Of a stretch of DNA of 64,000 bases, positions 22,143-30,880 are shown in pieces. The notes beneath the pieces are model-generated. The model was not told the origin of the DNA and made no database searches. It saw nothing but the letters and a program-made list of their open reading frames with translations. The position numbers and the translations under genes were made by a program. Position 1 is the stretch's first letter, and every line of letters begins with the position of its first letter. This DNA is from SAR202 cluster bacterium bin127 (GTDB lineage: Bacteria; Chloroflexota; Dehalococcoidia; Lucifugimonadales; Lucifugimonadaceae). The stretch lies in the NCBI GenBank assembly GCA_002239045.1, contig MPNN01000009.1:25569-89568 (forward strand). Direction: 5' to 3'.

Positions 22143-22477
22143 GTTACTATGCGCCCGTCCACCACGAAGGCTCCTCTGCTGGGAGGCGTATACTCGGGGT
22201 GTTTCTTGCCCAGTTTGTTCTTCAACTTCTGCTGCGCTGCCATCACCTGGTTGTGAGGAACTGGTCTTTCCCTGCAAGACCAGCACACCATAATCTCAAC
22301 CTTGTGATCGATACCCTCCTTGTCGCACACCTCCCACGCCGGTACCAAAGCGAACGATGCCATAACGGGTATCAACTCACCGCAGATATGGCACGCAGGA
22401 TTGCACCCCTCCGCCAGGAACAATCTACGGAGATCCTCGTTCATGCGACCATGACCCTTGTCGTCTACCAAATCCAC
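22139..22477 (-). CDS. Zinc-binding protein of unknown function
   Basis: A 112-residue protein with CHICGELIP and MVCWSCRERPVPHNQ, two CxxC pairs about 35 residues apart that would hold one zinc. The GTG at 22477 is preferred because GGGAGG lies eight bases upstream; an ATG eleven codons later is the alternative. Confidence 0.5.
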   Translation of the reverse strand: MDLVDDKGHGRMNEDLRRLFLAEGCNPACHICGELIPVMASFALVPAWEVCDKEGIDHKVEIMVCWSCRERPVPHNQVMAAQQKLKNKLGKKHPEYTPPSRGAFVVDGRIVT

Positions 22478-22480
22478 GAT

Positions 22481-23242
22481 TCATGCCTCCCGATGAATGA
22501 GCTTCGTGATCGCCTGACTGAGCAAATGTATGGCCTCCACACCCTCGATCTTGGAGGCGGTGATTCTGGCGAACTCTGCCAATGCCTCCGCGCGGGTGTC
22601 CGCCAGCTTGTCACCACTCAGCATGAGATGCTCGTTTATCAGATACACCGCGCGAAGCATGGGCACGTTCTTCAGCACCTCGTTCACTTCGTCGTCCGTG
22701 TACTTGATAAATGCTCTGTCCGCACCAGGAGGCCCACCACCAGGAGGTACCTGAAAGTCCTCCCGATACTTGCCGGCGGCCGCCATGAGCAACTCGTATC
22801 CCTTATTGGGTTCGGTGCAAAGCTCCGCTGCAAGGGCCGCCAATACATCCGAGTGGCTGTCGTCGAAGCAGTATCTGCTCAGGTTCAGGGCGTCCTTGAG
22901 CATTCGCCCGAGCGTGCGCTGCTGACGGAGCTTCTTCTGCGTGGTGCTCAACCTCTTCCTGCGCTCGGGCTGGTCGGCTTCGGCTTCCTCTGGGATGATG
23001 GTCTTTGCATGCTCGCGCAAGTCCTGCTCATCCTGTATGCGCGAGTTGATACGAACTGACGCATCTTCGCACATCACCCTAACCTTCTTCAGAGCCTTGT
23101 CCATATTGGCGGCACTGGCCATCCAGACGGTACAAGACTCCACCATCTCTACCTCGTCATCTTGCACCCTCTCCACCACCAAACTGATACCACAGTGGTT
23201 GGTGTGCGGAGTGATATCGAAGAACATTTTTTGCGACGGCAT
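22481..23242 (-). CDS. Portal-adjacent protein of unknown function
   Basis: A 253-residue protein directly after the portal gene. The first 60 residues are beta-rich (GISLVVERVQDDEVEMVESCTVWM), followed by long charged helices (KKLRQQRTLGRMLKDALNL) and a C-terminal helix pair ending in LSQAITKLIHREA. A minor head or regulatory role is possible from position only. Confidence 0.5.
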   Translation of the reverse strand: MPSQKMFFDITPHTNHCGISLVVERVQDDEVEMVESCTVWMASAANMDKALKKVRVMCEDASVRINSRIQDEQDLREHAKTIIPEEAEADQPERRKRLSTTQKKLRQQRTLGRMLKDALNLSRYCFDDSHSDVLAALAAELCTEPNKGYELLMAAAGKYREDFQVPPGGGPPGADRAFIKYTDDEVNEVLKNVPMLRAVYLINEHLMLSGDKLADTRAEALAEFARITASKIEGVEAIHLLSQAITKLIHREA

Positions 23243-23295
23243 GACGTACCCCTCTCAGTGCGAGCTTACGAAACGTCTATACCGCCGTCGTGGTG

Positions 23296-24783
23296 CTATT
23301 CGTTATCTGGGTCATCTTCGGGGTCGTCCTCCGGATCATCGTCTTCAGGATCATCCTCGGGGTCGTCATCCTCGGGATCTTCTTCGGCACCATCAAGAGG
23401 ATTTGGACCACCGCTGTTGATCAACTCAATCTCTTCCTCCAGAGTGCGTTCCTCAGGCACCAATTCACTCTTCTTGACGTTGTAAAAGAAGCTCTCCCAA
23501 GACAACTGCTTCTGCATCACAGCCGCCATGAGATTCTGCAACAGTGTGGCGTCGAGAGCAACTTCCACGAACTCCGTATTGAGATTCATCTCCAGCGTTT
23601 CGCGCGCCTGATGCCACATCTGCCACCATCGGAGGGCCTGTGTCATCCCCACCCCTACCGTATTGGCAATGGAAGCTGCGATTGAACCTTCACCCAACTT
23701 GCGAATGCGAAGTGTCTCGGATGCCTCCTGAAAGCTTGGGTCGCTCAGCAATATGCGAGCACCAAGAACAGCCATCTCTTCCTTCTTGTCCGTGGTCGCC
23801 TTTTCGAGTGAGGAAAGTCCTTGACCTGTGAACTCCAGGAAGCCGGCCGTGCCTCCCGCTTCCAATTTGATAATCGACGTGGACCCAAGTTTCAGTCCCT
23901 TGGAATGCCTGTCCTCGTCCACGTCCCCTGCCACGTATGCGGTAGGCAAGGCTGTGAAGTGCCTTCCATGCTCAAGGTCCGCGGATGTGCGATACAGACT
24001 CAGGTTCACTTCCGCCACGTCCAACAGAGGAGGCTTCTCCACGTCAGGGGCAGTGTCCATAACACCGATGATTACCGCGGGGATGAAGGTCAGACGCTGA
24101 CCGCGCACTACTGGATACAACGTTTCCTCCAAAACCCACTCAACGATGGGAGGTCCGTCAGGATTCTTCGGGTCCGGCCTTTCTCGTTCCCGATACAAAC
24201 GAACGTAGTACTTGCCTTCCTCAAGACCAAGAACCCGAATCTGCGGAACCGTGTCGTGTGAAAACTCATCCTCGGGTTCTGAGTGTGTTTCATAGATGAC
24301 CAACAGCGAAACACCGCGGGAGCCGTCTTCCTTTATTTCGGTCTTCCAGTTGATCACCTGCTCCGCTGTGTAGGAGGTGAGGTACGGGGAAGCAGAAGGC
24401 ACGTCCGAAGCAACGTCTACCACCACACATGTACGGCCTACCGTAACCACCTCCTCCGTTATGTGCTTGACGAAGGTCAGGAGGTCCGTCTTGTCCTCTG
24501 TAACTGTTTTCAGTACCTCGTCCAAGTCCTCGGTGGATCCCTCCACCCTTGGAGGCTTCTTGAAAAGCATGCCGACGAGTGCTGCGATTGCGCGGGACGT
24601 GCCTGCGAAGAAACTGGCACGCGTCTTGTAGGCGTTGTACTCACTCTCGTCCTGCGCCTCAAGCAGCGGCAGGAACACTGGTCCCGATGCCTTGACGGCC
24701 TCCTCCCCTTCCGCACATACGCGACACTTCAGCCACTTGCTTTCGTTCTGCACGTATTCAGGATTTCTGTCTTGTACCGGCAT
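23296..24783 (-). CDS. Portal protein (DUF4055-like)
   Basis: A 495-residue portal of the DUF4055 type. YNAYKTRASFFAGTSRAIAALVGMLFKKPP at residues 50-80 (recognisable as YKTRASFF and LVGMLFKKPP), SYTAEQVINWKT and LLDVAEVNLSLYRTSADLEHGRHF are characteristic. Portals form the dodecameric DNA channel at one capsid vertex. The last 30 residues are an acidic PEDD repeat that is unusual and probably flexible. The ATG at 24783 sits eight bases after AGGAGG. It lies downstream of the small terminase gene with one unknown gene between. Confidence 0.85.
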   Translation of the reverse strand: MPVQDRNPEYVQNESKWLKCRVCAEGEEAVKASGPVFLPLLEAQDESEYNAYKTRASFFAGTSRAIAALVGMLFKKPPRVEGSTEDLDEVLKTVTEDKTDLLTFVKHITEEVVTVGRTCVVVDVASDVPSASPYLTSYTAEQVINWKTEIKEDGSRGVSLLVIYETHSEPEDEFSHDTVPQIRVLGLEEGKYYVRLYRERERPDPKNPDGPPIVEWVLEETLYPVVRGQRLTFIPAVIIGVMDTAPDVEKPPLLDVAEVNLSLYRTSADLEHGRHFTALPTAYVAGDVDEDRHSKGLKLGSTSIIKLEAGGTAGFLEFTGQGLSSLEKATTDKKEEMAVLGARILLSDPSFQEASETLRIRKLGEGSIAASIANTVGVGMTQALRWWQMWHQARETLEMNLNTEFVEVALDATLLQNLMAAVMQKQLSWESFFYNVKKSELVPEERTLEEEIELINSGGPNPLDGAEEDPEDDDPEDDPEDDDPEDDPEDDPDNE

Positions 24784-25351
24784 CTCGTTCACCTCCTGAT
24801 TCGATTCGTGGATACACCCGCTCTATGCGATCAAGAAGCAGGCGACGTTTCTTGTTCCAATACCACTTGTAAGGATCACAAAGAACCTCAAGTTCCTGCA
24901 TAGCTCCTCTCAACGATGTCCAACCAGTGAACTGCCTACCCAAGACGTTCAGCAAACCACTCAAGTCCATCCACCTAGGAAGCACCGCATATGTGGACGT
25001 AGGCATCGTCTGCAATTCGCGCATGAGGTAAGTCCCACGCGTCTTCACTGCGTGCTGCTCCAAATGCACCATATGGCGTGGGCACCTAGGAGGAGTGTCC
25101 CCGAAGTACCACACAATGCGAGGGTCGAAGTCATGTGTCACTTCAATCACTCGTGCGGGGAACCATGAGAAGTTCAATTTTCGATTGACCAACAACCAAG
25201 AGCCGACAATGCAGGAACGATTACGCCAACGTTCACGAAACTGTTTGGTTTGTTGCTGATTGAAGAAACTAAGGCGAGCACGTCGGCGCCTTCTGCGGTA
25301 CTTGGGTGAGAGGTGGGGTGCCAGTGGCTGCGCTGATGGACGACCGTACAT
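24758..25351 (-). CDS. Basic protein of unknown function between terminase and portal
   Basis: A 197-residue strongly basic protein (KYRRRRRRARLSFFNQQQTKQF near the start) with several Trp-rich segments. Its gene is AT-richer than its neighbours, has no clear ribosome binding site and overlaps the portal start by 26 bases. It could bind DNA or RNA. Not recognised. Confidence 0.5.
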   Translation of the reverse strand: MYGRPSAQPLAPHLSPKYRRRRRRARLSFFNQQQTKQFRERWRNRSCIVGSWLLVNRKLNFSWFPARVIEVTHDFDPRIVWYFGDTPPRCPRHMVHLEQHAVKTRGTYLMRELQTMPTSTYAVLPRWMDLSGLLNVLGRQFTGWTSLRGAMQELEVLCDPYKWYWNKKRRLLLDRIERVYPRIESGGERDAGTRQKS

Positions 25352-25356
25352 GACTG

Positions 25357-25929
25357 CTACAGGAAGGTAGGATCTGGAGTGAACTGATCACCAAGCTCAT
25401 CCCCGATACCAATATGACGTGATCTCACTCTAGCCCAATTGTGGGCGTCCCGTCGTTCAAGTATCGAAAGTCCCTTCTTCCATAGCCCAGACGTCGAGTT
25501 CAATTCGCCGCTGATTATGGACTCAAGATGCTCCGCAATGGCGGACTTGGTGGCGATGTACAGGTAGGCGTAAATCTCGCCCTTGTCCCGGTCCTCCTTC
25601 GACATCTGCGCCACTTCGTCGTCGGGGGCTTCAAGGTAGTCCTCACCCCATTTGCACCACGTAGTGTACTTCGAACGATGCAGACCAATCAGGTCACAGG
25701 CGCGGTCTACGGGTATGCCCTGTCGCAGCTTGAACACCAGCCCCTCGACCAGATCGAGGCTACACTCTCCGTTGCGCTGACGATACCCCTCCCGCACGCT
25801 CAGCCGTTTGCGTGTAGGAGTAGTGGTCTTCTTCTTGGGGGCAGGGGAGGGCTGAGCCCCCTTTGCCGGGGCCTTTTTGCTGGGTGCAGCCTTGCGGGTG
25901 CGGGTTCGCGTTGCGGGGGACTTCGCCAT
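25357..25929 (-). CDS. Terminase small subunit-like protein
   Basis: A 190-residue protein. The first 50 residues are a Lys/Ala/Pro-rich tail. Then LVEGLVFKLRQGIPVDRACDLIGLHRSKYTTWCKWGE (a helix-turn-helix around VDRACDLIGLHRSKYTTW), a YIATKSAIAEHLESII helix and GLWKKGLSILERRDAHNW follow, the usual order of small terminases that recognise the packaging site. It is first in the leftward virion series, but the large subunit lies 2 kb upstream, beyond an inserted cassette. Confidence 0.7.
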   Translation of the reverse strand: MAKSPATRTRTRKAAPSKKAPAKGAQPSPAPKKKTTTPTRKRLSVREGYRQRNGECSLDLVEGLVFKLRQGIPVDRACDLIGLHRSKYTTWCKWGEDYLEAPDDEVAQMSKEDRDKGEIYAYLYIATKSAIAEHLESIISGELNSTSGLWKKGLSILERRDAHNWARVRSRHIGIGDELGDQFTPDPTFL

Positions 25930-26012
25930 TCCCTGTCGTCTCCGTTATCCGCCCCTGAGACCCTCTCAGGGGCGCCGTGACGCGCGATTGTAACAGCGGA
26001 GTGGGGAACGGG

Positions 26013-26054
26013 GGTAAAGTTGGAAGACGCGGCAGGGGAGGACCTGCCGCGTCT
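26013..26054 (-). terminator. Terminator with TCTTCCAACTTT tail (copy 2)
   Basis: AGACGCGGCAGG and CCTGCCGCGTCT form a perfect 12-bp stem around a 6-base loop; the leftward tail is TCCAACTTTACC. It ends the cassette that splits the terminase genes. Confidence 0.85.
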
Positions 26055-26078
26055 GAGGGTTGCTACAGTTGCGGGGTG

Positions 26079-26489
26079 TCAGTCCGCTGCAATGAACACC
26101 ACGCGCTTGCCGTACTCCCGCGCGTATCGAACCGTCGCCCATTCACCGGACCGCCTCACCTCGCGATTCGGGTCCACGGGCATCGCGATCAACACGTCGC
26201 AAGCCTTCGCGATATGTCGATTGCGGATCAAATACTTCCAGGGTTCGTGGACGTATGCCGCACCCTCGCTGAACGCACGCCTCGACGTATCGGTCGGCGG
26301 GTGAATGTGAACGACGAACCCTGCGCGTATTGCACGCTTGTGCGCGGCCGCGTCGGCCCCCACGCAATCACCGTGGTGAAACTCGTCGAACCCCTGACTG
26401 CGAAACTCGAGCAGCATGTTTTGCAGGGCCGCCAATGCGGATGAACGGGGCACGAATTGCACCCCGGTGAAACCAATCGCTTTCGGCAT
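26079..26489 (-). CDS. SLOG-fold (DprA/YspA-like) nucleotide-binding protein
   Basis: A 136-residue Rossmann-like protein of the SLOG superfamily: IGFTGVQF at the start, HHGDCVGADAAAHKRAIRAG as the phosphate-binding region, then YLIRNRHIAKACDVLIAMPVD and RSGEWATVRYAREYGKRVVFI. SLOG proteins bind nucleotides or nucleotide-derived signals and are common in conflict systems. The ATG at 26489 (GGAGA upstream) is preferred; longer versions overlap the neighbour. It is the last gene of a four-gene cassette with its own promoter and terminator. Confidence 0.75.
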   Translation of the reverse strand: MPKAIGFTGVQFVPRSSALAALQNMLLEFRSQGFDEFHHGDCVGADAAAHKRAIRAGFVVHIHPPTDTSRRAFSEGAAYVHEPWKYLIRNRHIAKACDVLIAMPVDPNREVRRSGEWATVRYAREYGKRVVFIAAD

Positions 26490-26511
26490 CAGATGTCTCC
26501 GTTTGCGTCGC

Positions 26512-26835
26512 TCAGTACACCAGGCCCGAGTCTGTGGGCATGTGCGGCTCAAATACGTCTTCCGGCCCGCGAATGTGCTCACCCGGGTAGGACTCGTACA
26601 TCGAATCCCTCATGACTTCGTTGATCTCGTCGTCCGACATGTCCGCGTACTCGTGCGCCTGATAAATCGCGTACTTCGCCGCTGCGACGTGTGAACCGAA
26701 GACCGTGAGCGATTCGACGCCTGACAGGAAGTCGTTGAACTCGCTCAATTCGACAATGGTGTAGTCATTCCCGATGGTGTCAGGCTTCGCGCATGAGTTG
26801 ATGTAGTCCATCGCGTTGTTCGGTACGTTGATCAT
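26512..26835 (-). CDS. Acidic protein of unknown function
   Basis: A 107-residue acidic protein (MSDDEINEVMRDSMYESYPG) with GGGAGA before its ATG, which overlaps the HNH stop as ATGA. Its charge and size would suit a DNA-mimic or inhibitor, but there is no motif to support that. Confidence 0.5.
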   Translation of the reverse strand: MINVPNNAMDYINSCAKPDTIGNDYTIVELSEFNDFLSGVESLTVFGSHVAAAKYAIYQAHEYADMSDDEINEVMRDSMYESYPGEHIRGPEDVFEPHMPTDSGLVY

Positions 26836-27233
26836 TTCGTGTCTCCCTTGAGCGCCGCGACGAACCCGCCCCGGCGTGCGATCAGCATCTTCGCCTCGGC
26901 CGTGTCGATCACACGTCGCGCGCAATTGCGGACGTGGCGTTCGATGGCCTCAGCGTCGATCCCGTGATTCAGGTAATTGGCAACGGACCGCGTGAATTCG
27001 CGAACGTTGCGATTGCCTCGACTGCTGTTGCAACGGTGGCAGCATGTGACGAGATTCGTCGTGTCGTTTGTGCCCCCGCGACTGTTCGGCTTCAGATGGT
27101 CCAGCGTCAGCTTCGCGCCATCCTCGACCGTGTCCCCGCAATACACGCACGCCAGGCCATCTCGCAGGTAGATGGCCAACCGACGCTCGTTGCGGATCCA
27201 CTTCATCCCCTGCATTGCGTTTCGTGCGCTCAT
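26832..27233 (-). CDS. HNH endonuclease
   Basis: A 133-residue HNH nuclease of the McrA type: CVYCGDTVEDGAKLTLDHLKP with CxxC and DHL, GGTNDTTNLVTCCHRCN with the Asn and second CxxC, and a short helical tail. It is of a different type from the two HTH-bearing HNH genes at 7.6 and 46.6 kb. It belongs to the small cassette between the terminase genes, where it might act in packaging, homing or defence against other phages. Confidence 0.8.
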   Translation of the reverse strand: MSARNAMQGMKWIRNERRLAIYLRDGLACVYCGDTVEDGAKLTLDHLKPNSRGGTNDTTNLVTCCHRCNSSRGNRNVREFTRSVANYLNHGIDAEAIERHVRNCARRVIDTAEAKMLIARRGGFVAALKGDTK

Positions 27234-27235
27234 GA

Positions 27236-27616
27236 CTATGCCACCTTGGGCAGGTACGCGACCTTCGCTACACAGCCTCGGTAATCGTGATTATCGACTG
27301 ACACTCCGTCCACCACTGACGTCAGGTGGGGCGGGTTTTCAATCGAATACAAGCCGTCTCCCAGGAACTCAGCGTGCTGTTCCAGCGTGCCTCGTTCCAG
27401 GAGACGAACGGGCTCGAGACCGAGCTTGTCGGCTACCTTGTCGATCTCTTCCCGCAACATCCCGCGACGATTGACCAGCCCGATGCTGACGACCTGCTTG
27501 ACCATCTTCCTCGCCTCGGCGTAATCAATGCCCGCGTAGTTCGCGATTGCGCGAACGCCGCAATTGCCCGATCTGTTGCTCCAGCTCAGACCGTTGTTCG
27601 TCAATCTCAGGTCCAT
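27236..27616 (-). CDS. Papain-fold-like cysteine protein
   Basis: A 126-residue protein with SGNCGVRAIANYAGIDYAEARKM (Cys19 before a helix) and later ENPPHLTSVVDGVSVDNHDY, which places a His then an Asp as in papain-like or C39-like folds. The pattern is shared with several phage proteins of unknown substrate. It is the first gene of its cassette, 20-30 bases from the predicted transcription start. Confidence 0.5.
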   Translation of the reverse strand: MDLRLTNNGLSWSNRSGNCGVRAIANYAGIDYAEARKMVKQVVSIGLVNRRGMLREEIDKVADKLGLEPVRLLERGTLEQHAEFLGDGLYSIENPPHLTSVVDGVSVDNHDYRGCVAKVAYLPKVA

Positions 27617-27635
27617 CTCCGTCTCCCATGTGTGC

Positions 27636-27678
27636 CAAACTCGCTAGCGAGTTTGAACTGCGCTGGCACGCTTGTCAA
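27636..27678 (-). promoter_or_regulatory. Promoter with overlapping palindromic operator (copy A)
   Basis: On the minus strand TTGACA (27678-27673) is followed after exactly 17 bases by CAAACT, which forms the left edge of the perfect palindrome CAAACTCGCT/AGCGAGTTTG (27636-27655). A repressor on the palindrome would block the -10. It drives the cassette from 27616 to 26079. Confidence 0.75.
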
Positions 27679-27835
27679 ACCGGGAAGACACCGGGATTTT
27701 CCACCTGGAAGATCAATCACTTGGAGGTGCCCTACGCGCGCGTATGCACGCGGTTCCTTCACCACCGTGGATCTTCGGGGATTCCTCATGTGCCGTGGAT
27801 CCACGAGGAATCAATCACTTAGCGGGTGGACGCCT
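27679..27835. promoter_or_regulatory. Conserved region upstream of promoter copy A
   Basis: No gene. It contains CCGGGAAGACACC, two ATCAATCACTT elements (near 27712 and 27810) and two CCGTGGATC elements. The same elements recur in similar order upstream of promoter copy B near 59.21-59.31 kb, so this is a shared regulatory region and not random spacer. Confidence 0.5.
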
Positions 27836-27915
27836 GCTATGGCAGGACGAGAGGGCGGACGAACCTCTCAGCCCTCCCCTGCCGGGGTCAACGCGCAACG
27901 GGGACGACGATGGGG

Positions 27916-29298
27916 CTAATGCCCTGAAATGCGGAGAGGGCCGGTCGTGCGACGTATGGGGTAGAGGTATGCAACGGGGTAGCCGAGTGCGTCTGTGAGG
28001 TGCGACATATGGCGCAGCTTGTGAGCGTTTTCGTGGTTGAATTCGATCAGGTAGCGCTTCAGCTTTTTACACTTCGGGGATATCGTCAGACTGGGGGCTG
28101 TTTCCTTGCGGGACTTGAACTTGCCATTTACCGAATTGAATCGATCACGACGGGGAGGGTTCGTCTTCTTCGTTCGAACTGTGAACCCAAACTCGCGCAG
28201 AATGTGAAAGTCCGAACGTCCGCCCGGAGCGTTCGTCTGCCGCGCATTGCCCGAAGCGTCGGGGTAGACGTCTCGAATGCGGTCGCCCCAGTCCTCGCGC
28301 AACTTGACGCACGCGTCCTCCGTGTCGCTGTTCGGCAGTTCGTATTCCTTCACTACGTGCATTCGATCACCACGCTTCCAAAACACAACAAACGCCATCG
28401 GGTCCACGTTGAAATCCATTCCTACACAGAGCTCGTGCCCCGGATCAGGCAGGTCCACAATGCACGTATCAGGATTGAACGCATAGTAGACGAGACCTTT
28501 GGCTAGCGATACGAACTGCCCATCCACGAATGCGAGCGCGGCCTTGTCGTCGTACCCGAGCTCTAGCCTCGCGGCGTAGTCACTCGGCAGAGCTTTGTTG
28601 GCCTTCGTCGATGCCTGCACCAAGGTGAGGTCATGGTTGTCCTTTTCCTCGCCCTCGCAAATGTCGTAGCCCCAATTGAGCTCCTCGGGCGTACCCATCA
28701 ACCCGATCTCTAAGTAACGAGCACGCGGATCTCGAACACGAGCGAGCACCTGGTCGAACACTTCTCGGGGTTGAATGAATGGCTCGTCTATGTAACCGGC
28801 CGCCAGGTTCGGGCCTTTCAGAGCATCGGGGTCATCCCCCGACATGATCCACACGATTGCGTTCGCTTGTTTGTACTGAATTTGAAACTCGAGATCGGCC
28901 TTGTTGAAATCCCACTTCAACTGCCCGGGCATCAACGTTTGCTTGCCGTAGAGCAGCCCTTTCATAGTGGGGATGGCCGTGCGCTTGGCCACCTTGTAGG
29001 ACGGGCTCACCCACGCAACGGGGGAGGGGAAGTTGTATATGGCCATGGCGAGGGCTCGCTTCGCCCCTACCAGTGTTTTCCCCCCTCCGTACCCCGTCAC
29101 AAGGGCCTTGATAAATGTGGTGGCCTCCCACCACTCACGTTGGTGTGGCCACATACCTCCCTTGACTATCTGAGGCGCGTTGCCCCGACGGGCTGCAAGC
29201 TCCCCTCCAACTAACTCACCCGTGACCTCCTTGATCTCCGGGTCTTGTTTACGCCAGAACGATTGCTGCGCCCGTCGTTGTTCGAACCAGGATGGCAC
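27916..29298 (-). CDS. terL: Terminase large subunit
   Basis: A 460-residue packaging motor. The ATPase half has Walker A TGYGGGKT (residues 68-75) and Walker B GYIDEP (Asp171, Glu172). The nuclease half has CVGMDFNVDP (Asp295), VYPDASG (Asp347) and SHLTDALGY (Asp436), the three acidic residues of the RNase H-like fold. It cuts concatemers and pumps DNA through the portal. Translation starts at a GTG preceded by GGAGG, and the gene overlaps the helicase gene upstream by 88 bases. The small subunit gene lies 2 kb downstream. Confidence 0.95.
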   Translation of the reverse strand: MPSWFEQRRAQQSFWRKQDPEIKEVTGELVGGELAARRGNAPQIVKGGMWPHQREWWEATTFIKALVTGYGGGKTLVGAKRALAMAIYNFPSPVAWVSPSYKVAKRTAIPTMKGLLYGKQTLMPGQLKWDFNKADLEFQIQYKQANAIVWIMSGDDPDALKGPNLAAGYIDEPFIQPREVFDQVLARVRDPRARYLEIGLMGTPEELNWGYDICEGEEKDNHDLTLVQASTKANKALPSDYAARLELGYDDKAALAFVDGQFVSLAKGLVYYAFNPDTCIVDLPDPGHELCVGMDFNVDPMAFVVFWKRGDRMHVVKEYELPNSDTEDACVKLREDWGDRIRDVYPDASGNARQTNAPGGRSDFHILREFGFTVRTKKTNPPRRDRFNSVNGKFKSRKETAPSLTISPKCKKLKRYLIEFNHENAHKLRHMSHLTDALGYPVAYLYPIRRTTGPLRISGH

Positions 29299-30878
29299 TT
29301 TATCGACCTCCGATACCTCTTTATCAATGGTTCCTTGCCCACCACAATCTGTTCGAAAAGGTCTTTACCTTCCGCGTGGAATTCAAGGATGCGCTCGTCC
29401 ACAGAACGAGCGATCACAATATCATAAAGGTAGGTGCGTTCTTGGAGTCTCGGTCGTACCCTCTCTTCCGCCTGGGCGCGGTGCATAGGCGAAGTAGGGC
29501 TCTCTAGGAAGATGACGTAGTTCGCCACCTGCAAGTTCAACGCGGCGCCTCCCATCTTCCAATTGACTAACAACACCCGTATGTTCGGGTCTCGTTTGAA
29601 ACCATCGATCACCTTCTTCGAATTCTTCGTCTGCCCCCATAGCCGAACGTACTTCACACCCCGTTCCTTGATCGCGGCTTCTGCACGGTCCCCTGTAACG
29701 TTGTACTCGTAAAACACAATGGCCTTATTCACCATGGGTACTGACTCTACAAGCTCCACCATGTGGTCCACCTTGGGATTCATTCTCAAGGGGACTTCCA
29801 TCTTTTCGCTATCGTCGGTGGGGTCCAGTACAAGGTTACCACCTGTCAATTGTCTCTGACGGATGAACACGTTCTTCTGCTTCAATACATCCCCGCGCTC
29901 AATGGCCTCTCTTGCCTCGCGCGCTGCGATTAGCAAGTCATTCATGTGCTCACCCATCTCCGCGGTCATCGTAGCGCGAAACGTTTGGCGTACGATCTTC
30001 GGTACGTCAAAGCACTCACTGTTCAAGTAGGTTATAGAACGATGCCGCAGCATCCGATTTAGGTCTTCCGTCATGCGGAGGTCTACGGTCTTTTTCTTCC
30101 ACTTCCCCGCCTGTACCGCGTTGTAGAAAACGTACTCGAAAAGCTCCTCCGAGTTGCCAAACGACTCACCCTTGTCTATCACCAACATCTCGCCAAAAAG
30201 AGGCTTGGGGTCACGCCCCATCGGAGTACCTGTCATGCCATAAACGTAGCCCATCTCGTCCGCTATGGCTTTACACGATTGCGAGGTACCACTGGAGGGG
30301 TTCATCAACATCTGCACTTCATCGAACACGACCAGGTCAAACTTGGTCTGTATTTCACGAACCACTCGAGATATGAGACGCCTCTTTCGCTTCGCGCTTC
30401 CCTTCTTGTCAGGGAGCTTGGTGACATAGGAGTGCAGACCCGCATACGTCATTAGGTGGACGTCCGCGGTGCGTTGCAACGACACTTCCTTGTCCGAACG
30501 GGATCCTATGGACGAAACCACGGAGAGGTCCGAGTGGATCTGCGCCTCCTCCTCCCAACCATAAACGGATACCTCGTTCAAACACACCACAAGTGCTGAA
30601 CGGATGAGACGGCGACGTTGAAAGTCCGTAATGATGTCCAACGCTATCTTCGTCTTTCCCAGACCCATCTCCGGGAACAGACCAAAGCGAGATACATTGG
30701 TGCAAACTAGGTAGGTTTGAAGCTGGTGCAGATACGGCTCAGTTTTGAAAACAGGCGCGGGTTTGTATTCAGAGATGATCTTCTCGATGTCCTGCCGAGT
30801 GAGCTTTTTGACCCACGTCCAGTCATCGAGAGGACGATGGATGTAATCCACCAGTGCCTGCTTGGCTAAGACAACCAT
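29211..30878 (-). CDS. SNF2/superfamily 2 helicase
   Basis: A 555-residue helicase. Walker A is PEMGLGKTKIAL (residues 69-80), the DEAD-box equivalent is VVFDEVQ (186-189), and motif III is YGMTGTPMG. The C-terminal half has IVFYEYNV, LLVNWKMGGAALNLQVAN and a QAEERVRPR motif VI. The pattern matches SNF2-like phage helicases that act in replication or recombination. The last 25 residues are basic and are encoded in the overlap with the terminase gene. The ATG at 30878 follows GAGGAT. Confidence 0.9.
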   Translation of the reverse strand: MVVLAKQALVDYIHRPLDDWTWVKKLTRQDIEKIISEYKPAPVFKTEPYLHQLQTYLVCTNVSRFGLFPEMGLGKTKIALDIITDFQRRRLIRSALVVCLNEVSVYGWEEEAQIHSDLSVVSSIGSRSDKEVSLQRTADVHLMTYAGLHSYVTKLPDKKGSAKRKRRLISRVVREIQTKFDLVVFDEVQMLMNPSSGTSQSCKAIADEMGYVYGMTGTPMGRDPKPLFGEMLVIDKGESFGNSEELFEYVFYNAVQAGKWKKKTVDLRMTEDLNRMLRHRSITYLNSECFDVPKIVRQTFRATMTAEMGEHMNDLLIAAREAREAIERGDVLKQKNVFIRQRQLTGGNLVLDPTDDSEKMEVPLRMNPKVDHMVELVESVPMVNKAIVFYEYNVTGDRAEAAIKERGVKYVRLWGQTKNSKKVIDGFKRDPNIRVLLVNWKMGGAALNLQVANYVIFLESPTSPMHRAQAEERVRPRLQERTYLYDIVIARSVDERILEFHAEGKDLFEQIVVGKEPLIKRYRRSIKCHPGSNNDGRSNRSGVNKTRRSRRSRVS

Positions 30879-30880
30879 CG

